Origin: Acinetobacter oleivorans DR1
Lineage (GTDB): Bacteria > Pseudomonadota > Gammaproteobacteria > Pseudomonadales > Moraxellaceae
Direction: 5' to 3'
Length of the DNA stretch: 64,000 nt
NCBI RefSeq assembly: GCF_000196795.1
Contig: NC_014259.1
Location: forward strand, 1,240,001 to 1,304,000
In this document: positions 53,559 to 61,964 of the stretch, piece by piece
Layout of the letters: every line of letters begins with the position of its first letter
Position numbering within the stretch: position 1 is the first letter of the stretch
Made by a program: the position numbers and the translations under genes
Notes under the pieces: generated by a model
The model's input: only the letters and a program-made list of their open reading frames with translations
What the model was told of the DNA's origin: nothing
The model's database searches: none

Positions 53559-54644
53559 TTAGCAAAACTTTAAGTTCCCGTAGCAGTTTTTGATGCCTAT
53601 CTGTCCAGAGTCAATAGGATTAATAATTAACTCTCTACCCACTAATCCTCCTAATGCCTCGCCAAGTCCTACATCAATCCGCTGTTGTGTTTCGATATCC
53701 GTGAGTAAAACTTTAGGTAAGGAAAGCCACCATCCAGGTTGAGCGGCAACAGTATTGTCGAAAGTTCCTGTACTTATTTTTTGCCACTGGATAGCTTGTT
53801 TTTGTAAGGATAGTGATGTGTCACTAGTAGGAATTGTTCCTGCTGCATCTTGGGCTAGTAAAATTTCATGGAAACCAGACAGAGGATAATCTTTTAATGT
53901 GGCATTACTGAGAGTTAAACCTAAAGGTAGATCTAAGATACCTAATAGTTTTAGTGGACCAGTTTTAGCGACTACATTATCCAGCGTTGCTGTTGTAGAG
54001 CGGTTAAGAATAAGCGGTTTGTTATAATCATTAATATGTGCTTCTGTAGTGATTAATCCATTTTCAATCACTACATTCTTAAGAACAGTATTCGTAAGTG
54101 TTAAATTCAAATCACCAGATAAAAAGTTAATTCCTCCTGTGTCATCAGCTAATGTTGTTAAATCTGTATTTGATCCCAATCCAAGTTTGCCTAATATGCC
54201 TAATGCCCCAAGTCGAAAGCCAACAATTTCTCGAGTAGAAGCACTGTTCGGCGATTTGATAGCAAACTCGATAAAAGGATTAGTAATAACGGCATCTGAT
54301 CCTGCATAGCTACCATTTACGGGGAGGACACCTGCTAAACTAATATTTTCAATATCAATGTCACAACCTACTCCTTTAGTCCCACCGCAACCTAACTGTA
54401 AACTTTTAATATTTGCATTTAACTCTACTTGTGCTTCCATTCCGAGACGATAAAAACCTACATCTGTATTTGGATTACCATTTTGATTAGCTGCAATATT
54501 GGTTAGATTAAATAATGCTTGACCAGTTACACCAGATAAACTCTTATCATCTAAGAGGTTGAGTTCTGCTTTTACAAGTGAACTGACCAACATCAATGGT
54601 ATTGTAAATAACAAAGCCTGTTTTATACTTCTAAAATTGTTCAT
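53559..54644 (-). CDS. Secreted or surface protein with a D-x-SLSGVTGQAL motif
   Basis: The 361-residue protein has a signal peptide (ALLFTIPLMLVSSLVKA) and an N-terminal LLDDKSLSGVTGQALFNL motif, shared with surface proteins of the DUF6160-like group in Acinetobacter, as remembered. The rest is beta-rich with repeated asparagine- and leucine-containing strands and two possible disulfide cysteine pairs (LGCGGTKGVGC and KNCYGNLKFC). It heads a two-gene operon with the C39-like gene. The pair may be a remote paralogue of filA-filB, an inference that needs a search. Confidence 0.65.
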   Translation of the reverse strand: MNNFRSIKQALLFTIPLMLVSSLVKAELNLLDDKSLSGVTGQALFNLTNIAANQNGNPNTDVGFYRLGMEAQVELNANIKSLQLGCGGTKGVGCDIDIENISLAGVLPVNGSYAGSDAVITNPFIEFAIKSPNSASTREIVGFRLGALGILGKLGLGSNTDLTTLADDTGGINFLSGDLNLTLTNTVLKNVVIENGLITTEAHINDYNKPLILNRSTTATLDNVVAKTGPLKLLGILDLPLGLTLSNATLKDYPLSGFHEILLAQDAAGTIPTSDTSLSLQKQAIQWQKISTGTFDNTVAAQPGWWLSLPKVLLTDIETQQRIDVGLGEALGGLVGRELIINPIDSGQIGIKNCYGNLKFC

Positions 54645-54849
54645 ATCAGTTCCTTTGCTTAAAGATGATTTAGCTCAAAGGAAAGTTTGCATTTCTTTAT
54701 AAGCTCAATACTCTTTTGTTTTCATAGGCCTAGTATTATTAATGTCCTTTCCTAGGCAATATGGATATTTATAAGCAGCTCTATTGAACGGGAATTATGA
54801 TTTGCTCTTTTGTGTGAATTAAACAACAATAAAGCATAATGTGTTCGGT

Positions 54850-54877
54850 GCACACATTATGCTTATAATATGTGTGC
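54850..54877. promoter_or_regulatory. Palindromic operator of the second tetR gene
   Basis: GCACACAT (54850-54857) and ATGTGTGC (54870-54877) are perfect 8-base arms 12 bases apart, and TATAAT (54864-54869) lies between them as a -10 box. The site sits ten bases before the tetR ATG. Autorepression is the likely use. The -35 region is weak. Confidence 0.65.
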
Positions 54878-54886
54878 GGTGTCAAC

Positions 54887-55510
54887 ATGTCTTCTATACA
54901 ATCTCAAAAATCAAATTATCATCATGGAAATGTGCGTGAAGAATTATTAGATGCAGGATTAGCTCACCTAAAAAATAGTGATGCTGAGAGCCTTAGCTTT
55001 CGAGAAATGGCGAGACAAATTGGGGTAAGCGGAAATGCGGTATATCGGCATTTCGAAAATAAAGAGAGCTTTTTAGCAGCATTGGCAGCAAAAGGATTTC
55101 AGCTCTTGCAAGAGGAGCAAAGCCAAACGTTGCAAGATGCTAATTCTCAGCCAGAGGCGTTAAAATTATTTGGTTTAGCCTATATTAACTTTGCAAAAAA
55201 TAATCGAAATCTCTTTGCCTTGATGTTTAATCCTGACTTACAAAAGAATGAAGCACTTGAGTTAAAAGAGGCAGTGGGTAATACATATACTCAGTTACAT
55301 CAACTAACTGCTTCAATATTAGGTGTGGATGAAAATGACGCTCAAGTTGAAGTATTAGCAATGTTGAGTTGTAGCCTTGTACATGGCCTATCTCATCTTT
55401 TATTAGAAGGGCGTTTGGCTGAATCAGAAGAAAAAGCGAATAATTTAGTCTTATTAATTATGAATTACGCTACGAGTTTGCTTACTGGAGCTGGTGTGGA
55501 TAAGCATTAA
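54887..55510 (+). CDS. TetR-family regulator
   Basis: The 207-residue protein has the HTH of the family (residues about 12-60; YHHGNVREELLDAGLAHLK and MARQIGVSGNAVYRHFENKESF) and a C-terminal ligand domain. ATG at 54887 is chosen because the GTG at 54872 lies inside the operator palindrome. It is followed, on the other strand, by an AraC gene and then by the desaturase fusion. Regulation of the secreted-protein operon to its left or of the desaturase is possible. Confidence 0.88.
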   Translation: MSSIQSQKSNYHHGNVREELLDAGLAHLKNSDAESLSFREMARQIGVSGNAVYRHFENKESFLAALAAKGFQLLQEEQSQTLQDANSQPEALKLFGLAYINFAKNNRNLFALMFNPDLQKNEALELKEAVGNTYTQLHQLTASILGVDENDAQVEVLAMLSCSLVHGLSHLLLEGRLAESEEKANNLVLLIMNYATSLLTGAGVDKH

Positions 55511-55526
55511 AATATTAAATATAAAT

Positions 55527-56546
55527 TTATTTTTGCCACCTAAAATTTCGGGGAGAAATGCCTTTCCAACGTTTAAAGGCTCTGGAAAATGCTGAAACTT
55601 CGGAATAGCCCAATTGAATGGCAACTTCTTCAACTGTTAAATTGGTGGTTTTGAGTAAGTCTTCGGCTAAGTCTTTACGAATGTCATCTATAAGCTGTTC
55701 ATAGGTAACTTCTTCAATTGCGAGATGACGTTGTAATGTTCTGAGGTTGACCTGAAGATGGGCTGCCATTTCATCAATTCTGGGCATTTGTGAGGGTTGT
55801 TGGAGTAAAATATTTCTGACTTTTTGGCTATAGCTGCCTAGAGAACTTCTTCGCGTCCAAAGTTGTTGGCATTCTTCTTCATATCGTGCACGAATAAATG
55901 GGTCTGCTTGAGGTAATGGTAAATCAAGCAAACTGCTTTCAAAGATAATACAGCTACGTGGTTGATTAAATTGAATTGGATATCCCGTTAATTCGGGAAA
56001 TTTATCGGCATACACAGGTGCAGGTAAAGCAATATTAATGCTCATTACAGGAAACTGTATAGGCAAGACATCTCGTTGAATTGATATAACAGTTATAAGA
56101 TCTCTTTCAACCAGAAAACACGCTAAGTCATCTGGTAATTGACTATGATCAAAAATCAGTAATGTATATATATCTTCCTGAATAACTTCTAAATTGCAAA
56201 AAATAGAACTAAGTTGAAAGTATCGCATAGCAAAATGTAAGGCTTCTTTCATTGTCTGACTACTAAGAATTGCAAAACCCCATGCACCAAATGTGGTTGT
56301 ATGGTGCCTTAGACCTGCTTCTATACTTAAGGGAAGTGTAGGATCTAGTAGTTTAAGTAAGTTTCGAATAACTAAAAATTCTTGTTCTGCTTTTACCTCA
56401 AAGTTAGGTTGCGACAAATCATCCAAAGAAATATGCGTGTTTTCAATACAACTTTCAGGTGTTAAACCATATTGCTGACCTATCATAAGCAATATGCGAA
56501 TAGCACTGATACTGCGAGGAAAATCCCAATATAATTGTATAGACAT
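55527..56546 (-). CDS. AraC-family regulator with arabinose-binding-like N-domain
   Basis: The 339-residue protein has an N-terminal domain of the AraC-type arabinose-binding-like group (residues 1 to about 210) and a C-terminal helix-turn-helix pair (NLRTLQRHLAIEEVTYEQL and YSEVSAFSRAFKRWKGISP). Regulators of this kind often sense fatty acids or related metabolites. It is divergent from the desaturase fusion gene, its likely target, across 107 bases. Confidence 0.9.
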   Translation of the reverse strand: MSIQLYWDFPRSISAIRILLMIGQQYGLTPESCIENTHISLDDLSQPNFEVKAEQEFLVIRNLLKLLDPTLPLSIEAGLRHHTTTFGAWGFAILSSQTMKEALHFAMRYFQLSSIFCNLEVIQEDIYTLLIFDHSQLPDDLACFLVERDLITVISIQRDVLPIQFPVMSINIALPAPVYADKFPELTGYPIQFNQPRSCIIFESSLLDLPLPQADPFIRARYEEECQQLWTRRSSLGSYSQKVRNILLQQPSQMPRIDEMAAHLQVNLRTLQRHLAIEEVTYEQLIDDIRKDLAEDLLKTTNLTVEEVAIQLGYSEVSAFSRAFKRWKGISPRNFRWQK

Positions 56547-56619
56547 GCTTTATGTGTCATGAAATGTCAAGTTTGGTAGTATAAAGTCATTCTGCTAATG
56601 TTCAAAACTTTATATCTTT

Positions 56620-56646
56620 TCGGATAGGATCAAATCCGATAGGGAT
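56620..56646 (+). promoter_or_regulatory. Direct repeat before the desaturase fusion gene
   Basis: CGGATAGGAT (56621-56630) is followed by the similar CCGATAGGGAT (56636-56646), a direct repeat of the kind AraC-family proteins bind. The second copy also contains the likely ribosome site AGGG, nine bases before the ATG. Confidence 0.4.
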
Positions 56647-56653
56647 ATATAAA

Positions 56654-58894
56654 ATGCTAAATAATAAAGACGGCAAGCACGAAAGTTTAACGGCAGCTTT
56701 AAAAGCTTTATATGATCAAACTAAAGCAAAAGTTGGTGATGCAGACCTGGAACATATCAGAAATGTTGCCGCTTACTCTCAAGCTATTAAAGCGCGTAGT
56801 AATGAGTTGATCCAACAAGGTGGAAAACCTAATGCCATAATGCGTGGTGCGATATTAGGTGCATTGCATACATTACTTGAGTTTTCTGAACTTGGTCATA
56901 ACATCATGCATGGTAGTTATGATCATTTGCCAAATGCAGGTTCTTTCCATTCTGAACGGTGGGTTTGGAATTTTATGGTGGATCCTTATGAATGGCGTGT
57001 GATGCATCATCAAAATCACCATCCTTTTACTAATATCGTTGGCGTAGACCATGATTTGGGATATTCCTTTTTACGTATTAAGCCAGGTCAGCCATGGTAT
57101 GGTCACCATACTTTGCAACTTCCACTGTTGTGGGTTTTATTATTAACAACACCTAATCTTGTATTTTCTCTTTTTACTGGAGCATCAGCCGCTAAAACAG
57201 AAGGGCGTAAAGTACTTAGTCGAACCACCATTGAACAAACCTTAAAACTGACAAAAAAATATATTGCTCAGCATTTTTGGAAAGATCCTCTTTCGGTCTC
57301 TCCTCATCGGATATTGCCGACATTTTTTGGTAATTATCTGAGTACAGTTTTAGGATATGATTTGACTGTTGCAGTATTATTTCTGGAACACCATTCGCCC
57401 AATGTTGAGTTATTTAGTGACCCGGGATTGAGTGAAACAGAAGAAGAGTATTTTCGCCGTCAAATTTTAGCAACAAGTAATTTTACGCCTTATGCCCAAC
57501 TTGATAATTATTTTAAAACATTGTTGGAAGAGGAAGTTAAATTCGATAATCCACCTACATTTGATGTGTTTTATGGCGGATTGGACACCCACTTAGAGCA
57601 TCATTTATTTCCAGACTTACCATGTAATCGTCAAAGAGAAATCCAGCCCTTTGTTAAAGAAATCTGTTTGCAGCATGGCTTACCTTACAATGTTATGTCT
57701 CTTGAAGATGTTGTGCCAGATATGATGGTCAATGTACTCAAATTGGCGAGTCCTGTAGGCGAGCAAGAAAGAGGAAATTTTTTTAAAATCCTAAAAAATC
57801 CTAAGGAGTTATTACGTCGAGTTGTATATGGAGCCCAATATAAACTGCCAGATAACATGACGTATTTAAATAAGCCTCGTTTTTATAATGTACCTGTTAA
57901 GGTCCTTGCTGTTTTTCCGCAAGCAGGAAATCAGGCATTAATGATACGTTTTGAAAAACCTCAAGGATGGGAGGGCGTAACTTGGGAAGCTGGTGCATTT
58001 ATTTCCGTACGGGTTGACGTCGAAGATGAAAGTCTGGTTCGACAATATAGTTTGTTAAGAGATAGTCACGAGGCTGATAATTGTTTGGAAATTGCTGTCA
58101 AACGTGTAGAGGGCGGACGTGTTTCGAATTATATCAATGATCATATTAAGAAAAATTCACATATGATTTTGGTAGGAGTACCGCAGGCCTCTCCCGATTT
58201 TATAATGAAAGAAGTACCTAAACAGATCATTTTTCTTGCGGGCGGTGTTGGTATTACACCAATTTTGAGTATGTTACGTAAGGCACGACGTGAAGCTCCA
58301 CATAGCCAAGTTAAGTTACTTTATTTTAACCGTAATGAGAGATCTATTATTTTTGAACATGAATTACGTGAAGTTGCCAACTTATCTGGTTTTGATGTGC
58401 ATTTTATATGTAATGAGATAGACCCTAATTATCCAATTACAGGGCAGATGTATCAGGCGAAACTAAGTGCTGAATTACTAGCTAAAGTTGTTCCCGATAT
58501 AACAGCACATGAAGTGTATGTTTGTGCTCCACCAGGATTTATTACTGCCTCAAAATCTATGTTACTGGATTTAGGATTACCTGAAATACAATTTCATACA
58601 GAGAGTTTTACACCTCCGGTAGTAGAGCATCCAACTGATGGTAAAGATCATGTTATTCACTTTGCACGGAGTGGTATTGAGATTGTGGTTGATGGCGGGA
58701 CAACGCTATTAGAAGCTGCACGTTTGGCTGGCGTTAATATTCCATCGGGATGTGAAAGAGGGTTATGCCGTGCTTGTGTCTGTAATAAGCTACAAGGTGT
58801 TACTACTTTAGATCAATACAAGGCACAACCAGATTTACGAATTACCACCTGCAACAGTTTGCCTCGTTCGGATAAGTTGGTACTAGATATTTAA
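56654..58894 (+). CDS. Fatty acid desaturase fused to FNR-type reductase and [2Fe-2S] ferredoxin
   Basis: One 746-residue protein carries a complete electron chain. Residues 1 to about 360 are an integral-membrane fatty acid desaturase with the three His boxes HNIMH (82-86), HHQNHH (118-123) and HLEHH (313-317). Residues about 405-645 are a ferredoxin-NADP reductase-like domain with the FAD motif RQYS (463-466) and the NAD(P) motif AGGVGITP (529-536). Residues about 665-746 are a plant-type ferredoxin with cysteines 700, 705, 708 and 733. It probably introduces double bonds into fatty acyl chains using NAD(P)H and oxygen with no separate electron donor. Substrate and double-bond position are unknown. 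AraC and TetR regulator genes lie next to it. Confidence 0.88.
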   Translation: MLNNKDGKHESLTAALKALYDQTKAKVGDADLEHIRNVAAYSQAIKARSNELIQQGGKPNAIMRGAILGALHTLLEFSELGHNIMHGSYDHLPNAGSFHSERWVWNFMVDPYEWRVMHHQNHHPFTNIVGVDHDLGYSFLRIKPGQPWYGHHTLQLPLLWVLLLTTPNLVFSLFTGASAAKTEGRKVLSRTTIEQTLKLTKKYIAQHFWKDPLSVSPHRILPTFFGNYLSTVLGYDLTVAVLFLEHHSPNVELFSDPGLSETEEEYFRRQILATSNFTPYAQLDNYFKTLLEEEVKFDNPPTFDVFYGGLDTHLEHHLFPDLPCNRQREIQPFVKEICLQHGLPYNVMSLEDVVPDMMVNVLKLASPVGEQERGNFFKILKNPKELLRRVVYGAQYKLPDNMTYLNKPRFYNVPVKVLAVFPQAGNQALMIRFEKPQGWEGVTWEAGAFISVRVDVEDESLVRQYSLLRDSHEADNCLEIAVKRVEGGRVSNYINDHIKKNSHMILVGVPQASPDFIMKEVPKQIIFLAGGVGITPILSMLRKARREAPHSQVKLLYFNRNERSIIFEHELREVANLSGFDVHFICNEIDPNYPITGQMYQAKLSAELLAKVVPDITAHEVYVCAPPGFITASKSMLLDLGLPEIQFHTESFTPPVVEHPTDGKDHVIHFARSGIEIVVDGGTTLLEAARLAGVNIPSGCERGLCRACVCNKLQGVTTLDQYKAQPDLRITTCNSLPRSDKLVLDI

Positions 58895-58960
58895 CATCTT
58901 TGAATATGGAATTATTAATTTTTACTTTAAAGCTTAAGAGTTAATCACCACAATAATAAA

Positions 58961-58988
58961 AACCAGCGTATGGCTTGCTACGCTGGTT
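58961..58988. terminator. Bidirectional terminator between the desaturase and hydrolase genes
   Basis: A perfect 10-bp stem, AACCAGCGTA (58961-58970) with TACGCTGGTT (58979-58988), has an eight-base loop. A T-rich run follows it reading leftward. Confidence 0.85.
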
Positions 58989-59008
58989 CCCAATATTGTT
59001 TAAACGAA

Positions 59009-60160
59009 CTAACCTGAACGCTCAACTAACCAATTACTTATTTGAGGCCAGACTGCCGTAGGTGCTTGGCTTCCGGAAACGACACCCATGTGTCCACCCG
59101 GTACGACCTTAAACGTTTTATCTTGGCTGCTAATTAAATCCATGAGTGGCTTAACAGCATCAGCGGTCACAATAATATCCGTACTACCACCCAGTGCTAA
59201 CACTGAACATTCAATATCTTTTAAATAGGCTGTAAGTTCACCGAATTTCACTACACCGTTGGATAGTTCATTATCAATCCAGAAACGAAGGATGATGTCG
59301 CGCATGACTCCACCGGGATACGCCAGCATATTATCGATAAATGAACTAGAAGTTGCGTGGTCAACAATAAATTCTCGGTTATCGAGGTTTTTAAAAAGTT
59401 CCCAATATGTTTTCAAATTTCCAATCGGGTCCGTTAATTTAAAGCCCAGCGTGTTTTGCCAACCATGAATATGAAATGCCTTACTTGGCACGTGGTGGCG
59501 AATACGAAATGGCGTATGTTTACGAACCCATTCGGCAGGTTTAGTCAGACTGCCATAAAGTTTCCCCATATAACCCGCTTTGTGAGTATCGATAGGGGAA
59601 GCGAGAATAATTAGATTCTTAATATCTTTATCTTTAAATAATGCGGTATAGCAGAGTGAAAGTGCACCGCCTAAACTCCACCCATGTAAAGAAAGCTGTT
59701 GCTGACCACTATGCTCGCGAACCTGCTTTAGCATTTGAGGCATAAAGACTTTAATGTAGGTGCCGAAATTGTATTTTGCTTGGTGACGGGTTGGCACACC
59801 CCAGTCAATTAAATAGACATCAAACCCGTGTGCCAAAAAGTAGCGTACAAAACTGCGAGTAGGAAACAAATCATAAATGAGCATGTTCACAGCTAATGGC
59901 GGAACAATCACTAAAGGAACACGGTGTTTAGGTGTAGAGATATCGGCTTCGTTTCTATAATGGCGTAAGCTAATAATTTCATGCTTATAGATCACGTCAA
60001 AAGGTGTTTTTCCTGACAAGGCAATTTCAGGACCTCTAAAAAATAGATCCGATGCATTGATCAGCATGTGAGGTATTTTTTGACCAGCACGTGTCTGAAG
60101 AGATTTTTTAATAGACTGTAGCTGTGGAACGTTCTGACGAACTTTAAGCAATAAACTCAT
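59009..60160 (-). CDS. PhaC-like alpha/beta hydrolase with a serine nucleophile
   Basis: The 383-residue protein resembles polyhydroxyalkanoate synthases in its central domain (VPLVIVPPLAVNMLIYDL and the GFDVYLIDWG segment). The nucleophile elbow reads GWSLGG near residue 162 instead of GxCxG, so the catalytic cysteine of PhaC is replaced by serine. An aspartate in GSTDIIV and a histidine in GGHMGV complete a possible triad. It is probably a hydrolase, perhaps of polyester, lipid or acyl substrates, and not a polymer synthase. No phaA, phaB or phasin gene is adjacent. Confidence 0.78.
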   Translation of the reverse strand: MSLLLKVRQNVPQLQSIKKSLQTRAGQKIPHMLINASDLFFRGPEIALSGKTPFDVIYKHEIISLRHYRNEADISTPKHRVPLVIVPPLAVNMLIYDLFPTRSFVRYFLAHGFDVYLIDWGVPTRHQAKYNFGTYIKVFMPQMLKQVREHSGQQQLSLHGWSLGGALSLCYTALFKDKDIKNLIILASPIDTHKAGYMGKLYGSLTKPAEWVRKHTPFRIRHHVPSKAFHIHGWQNTLGFKLTDPIGNLKTYWELFKNLDNREFIVDHATSSSFIDNMLAYPGGVMRDIILRFWIDNELSNGVVKFGELTAYLKDIECSVLALGGSTDIIVTADAVKPLMDLISSQDKTFKVVPGGHMGVVSGSQAPTAVWPQISNWLVERSG

Positions 60161-60519
60161 TGAATATAAAACCTATAAAGATGTTGCCCAGAGCAATAAG
60201 GAGCTGGTCTTTTCAGGGATATTAAAGGGAATGAGTTCTAAGTTCCGTGACCCAAAAGACAGTATTTTCTGTTTAAGGTGTCAAGGAATAATTATTTTTA
60301 ATTAAAAATAATTTGAAATAAATATTTGAAATTAATAATGAAATAAATTTATTTAATATTTTTGTATAAAACCTTTAAAAATTTAAGCTTTTTTTAAGAA
60401 TAGTAAAAATCTATTGGTAGGGTAGTTTTGTAAAGTTTATTTGTGTTTTTTTTACATATGAAAAAATAAAATATAATTATTTTACAATCCTTTAGGAATG
60501 TAATTAGAAAGTAGTTTAT
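60161..60519 (+). promoter_or_regulatory. Gene-free AT-rich region before gltS
   Basis: No coding frame is supported. TATAAT at 60472-60477, about 45 bases before the gltS ATG, is a candidate -10 box with a poor -35 partner (TTTACA, 15 bases upstream). I see no repeat or operator. Confidence 0.4.
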
Positions 60520-61755
60520 ATGGAATTTGTTTTTAATGGTTTTTATACGCTAATTTCGGCGGTCATTGTTTTATTGTTGGGCCGCTTTCTTGTTAATCGA
60601 ATTGATTTTTTAAAACGCTACAATATTCCCGAACCTGTAGCAGGTGGTTTGGTGGCCGCGGTCGTCTCGCTGCTTGTCCATACCATATGGGGCTATAGCA
60701 TTGTTTTTAGTAGCGAATTACAAACCAGCTTTATGCTCGTATTCTTTGCTTCTATTGGTTTAAGTGCCAATTTCATGAAGCTTAAAGAAGGCGGTATGGC
60801 TTTGGTTATTTTCTTAGTTTGTGTAGCGTCCTTCATTGTTGTGCAAAATGCGGTCGGCATGAGCCTTGCAACTTTGCTTGGCCTTGACCCATTGATTGGT
60901 TTAATTGCGGGTTCAATTACTTTAACGGGTGGTCATGGTACAGCCGGAGCTTGGGGTGAAATTTTAGAAACTCAGCATGGTATTCAGGGTGCTTTAGCTT
61001 TAGGAATGGCGAGCGCGACTTTTGGTTTGATTATCGGTGGTGTAATTGGTGGCCCATTAGCGAAATTGCTTATCAATCGTTACAACCTTGCTCAACCGAA
61101 AACCAATGCTGAAATTCAAAATCGTGACACACATCTTGAACAAAATTCGGATGATCTCGCACCGTTTGAAAACCCTCATCAAGTTCGTTTAATTACTGCC
61201 GATAATGCAATTACTACACTAGGTATGTTTGCAGCATGTTTGGCGTTTGCTGAATTTATGACTGGCTTTAGTAAGGGAACTTGGTTTGAGTTACCAACTT
61301 TCGTTTGGGCACTTGGTGGCGGTGTAATCTTAAGAAATATTTTAGAAAGCGTGTTGAAAATTGATATTTTTGACCGTGCGATTGATGTTTTTGGTAATGC
61401 GTCTTTGTCGCTTTATTTAGCAATGGCATTGCTTTCATTAAAGCTTTGGCAACTTGCAGATTTAGCAGGTCCACTTGTGGTGATTTTAGGTGCTCAAACG
61501 ATTACGATGGCGTTATATGCAGCATTTGTGACGTTCCGTGTAATGGGCAAAAACTATGATGCAGCGGTGTTGTCAGCAGGGCATTGTGGTTTTGGTATGG
61601 GCGCAACGCCAACAGCAGTAGCAAATATGCAAGCGATTACCAACATGTATGGTCCATCGCATAAGGCATTTTTAATTGTTCCGCTTTGTGGTGCGTTCTT
61701 TGTCGATTTAATTAATGCCACGGTTATTCAGCTCATGTTGAAATTCGTTGTTTAA
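60520..61755 (+). CDS. gltS: Sodium/glutamate symporter GltS
   Basis: The 411-residue inner-membrane protein takes up glutamate with sodium. It has about ten to twelve membrane segments in two inverted halves and the family segments RYNIPEPVAGGLVAAV near residue 34, the GHGTAGAWGEIL loop near residue 138 and, in the second half, GHCGFGMGATPTAVANM near residue 350. It is transcribed alone and ends in a strong terminator. Confidence 0.95.
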   Translation: MEFVFNGFYTLISAVIVLLLGRFLVNRIDFLKRYNIPEPVAGGLVAAVVSLLVHTIWGYSIVFSSELQTSFMLVFFASIGLSANFMKLKEGGMALVIFLVCVASFIVVQNAVGMSLATLLGLDPLIGLIAGSITLTGGHGTAGAWGEILETQHGIQGALALGMASATFGLIIGGVIGGPLAKLLINRYNLAQPKTNAEIQNRDTHLEQNSDDLAPFENPHQVRLITADNAITTLGMFAACLAFAEFMTGFSKGTWFELPTFVWALGGGVILRNILESVLKIDIFDRAIDVFGNASLSLYLAMALLSLKLWQLADLAGPLVVILGAQTITMALYAAFVTFRVMGKNYDAAVLSAGHCGFGMGATPTAVANMQAITNMYGPSHKAFLIVPLCGAFFVDLINATVIQLMLKFVV

Positions 61756-61760
61756 TCAAA

Positions 61761-61783
61761 AAAAGCCCGTAAGGGCTTTTTTT
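61761..61783 (+). terminator. Terminator of gltS
   Basis: AAAAGCCC (61761-61768) pairs with GGGCTTTT (61773-61780) across GTAA. A U-tract follows. Confidence 0.88.
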
Positions 61784-61964
61784 ACGAGTGCTTAATTATG
61801 AACCTTAAAATAGAGATAGATTTTGTTCATACAGATGCTCTAAATTTTCATTTTCGGACGATTTAACTCATTTTATTTTTAGGATACTTTTTCACAAAAC
61901 TAATAATCGCCCTTAAACCTAGTTTCACATAGAATAAATTGCAGATAAATAAAATGAGAAATGT

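Noticed and set aside
54872..54886. GTG start of the second tetR gene
   Set aside because: It falls inside the operator palindrome right after the -10 box, so the downstream ATG at 54887 is more plausible.
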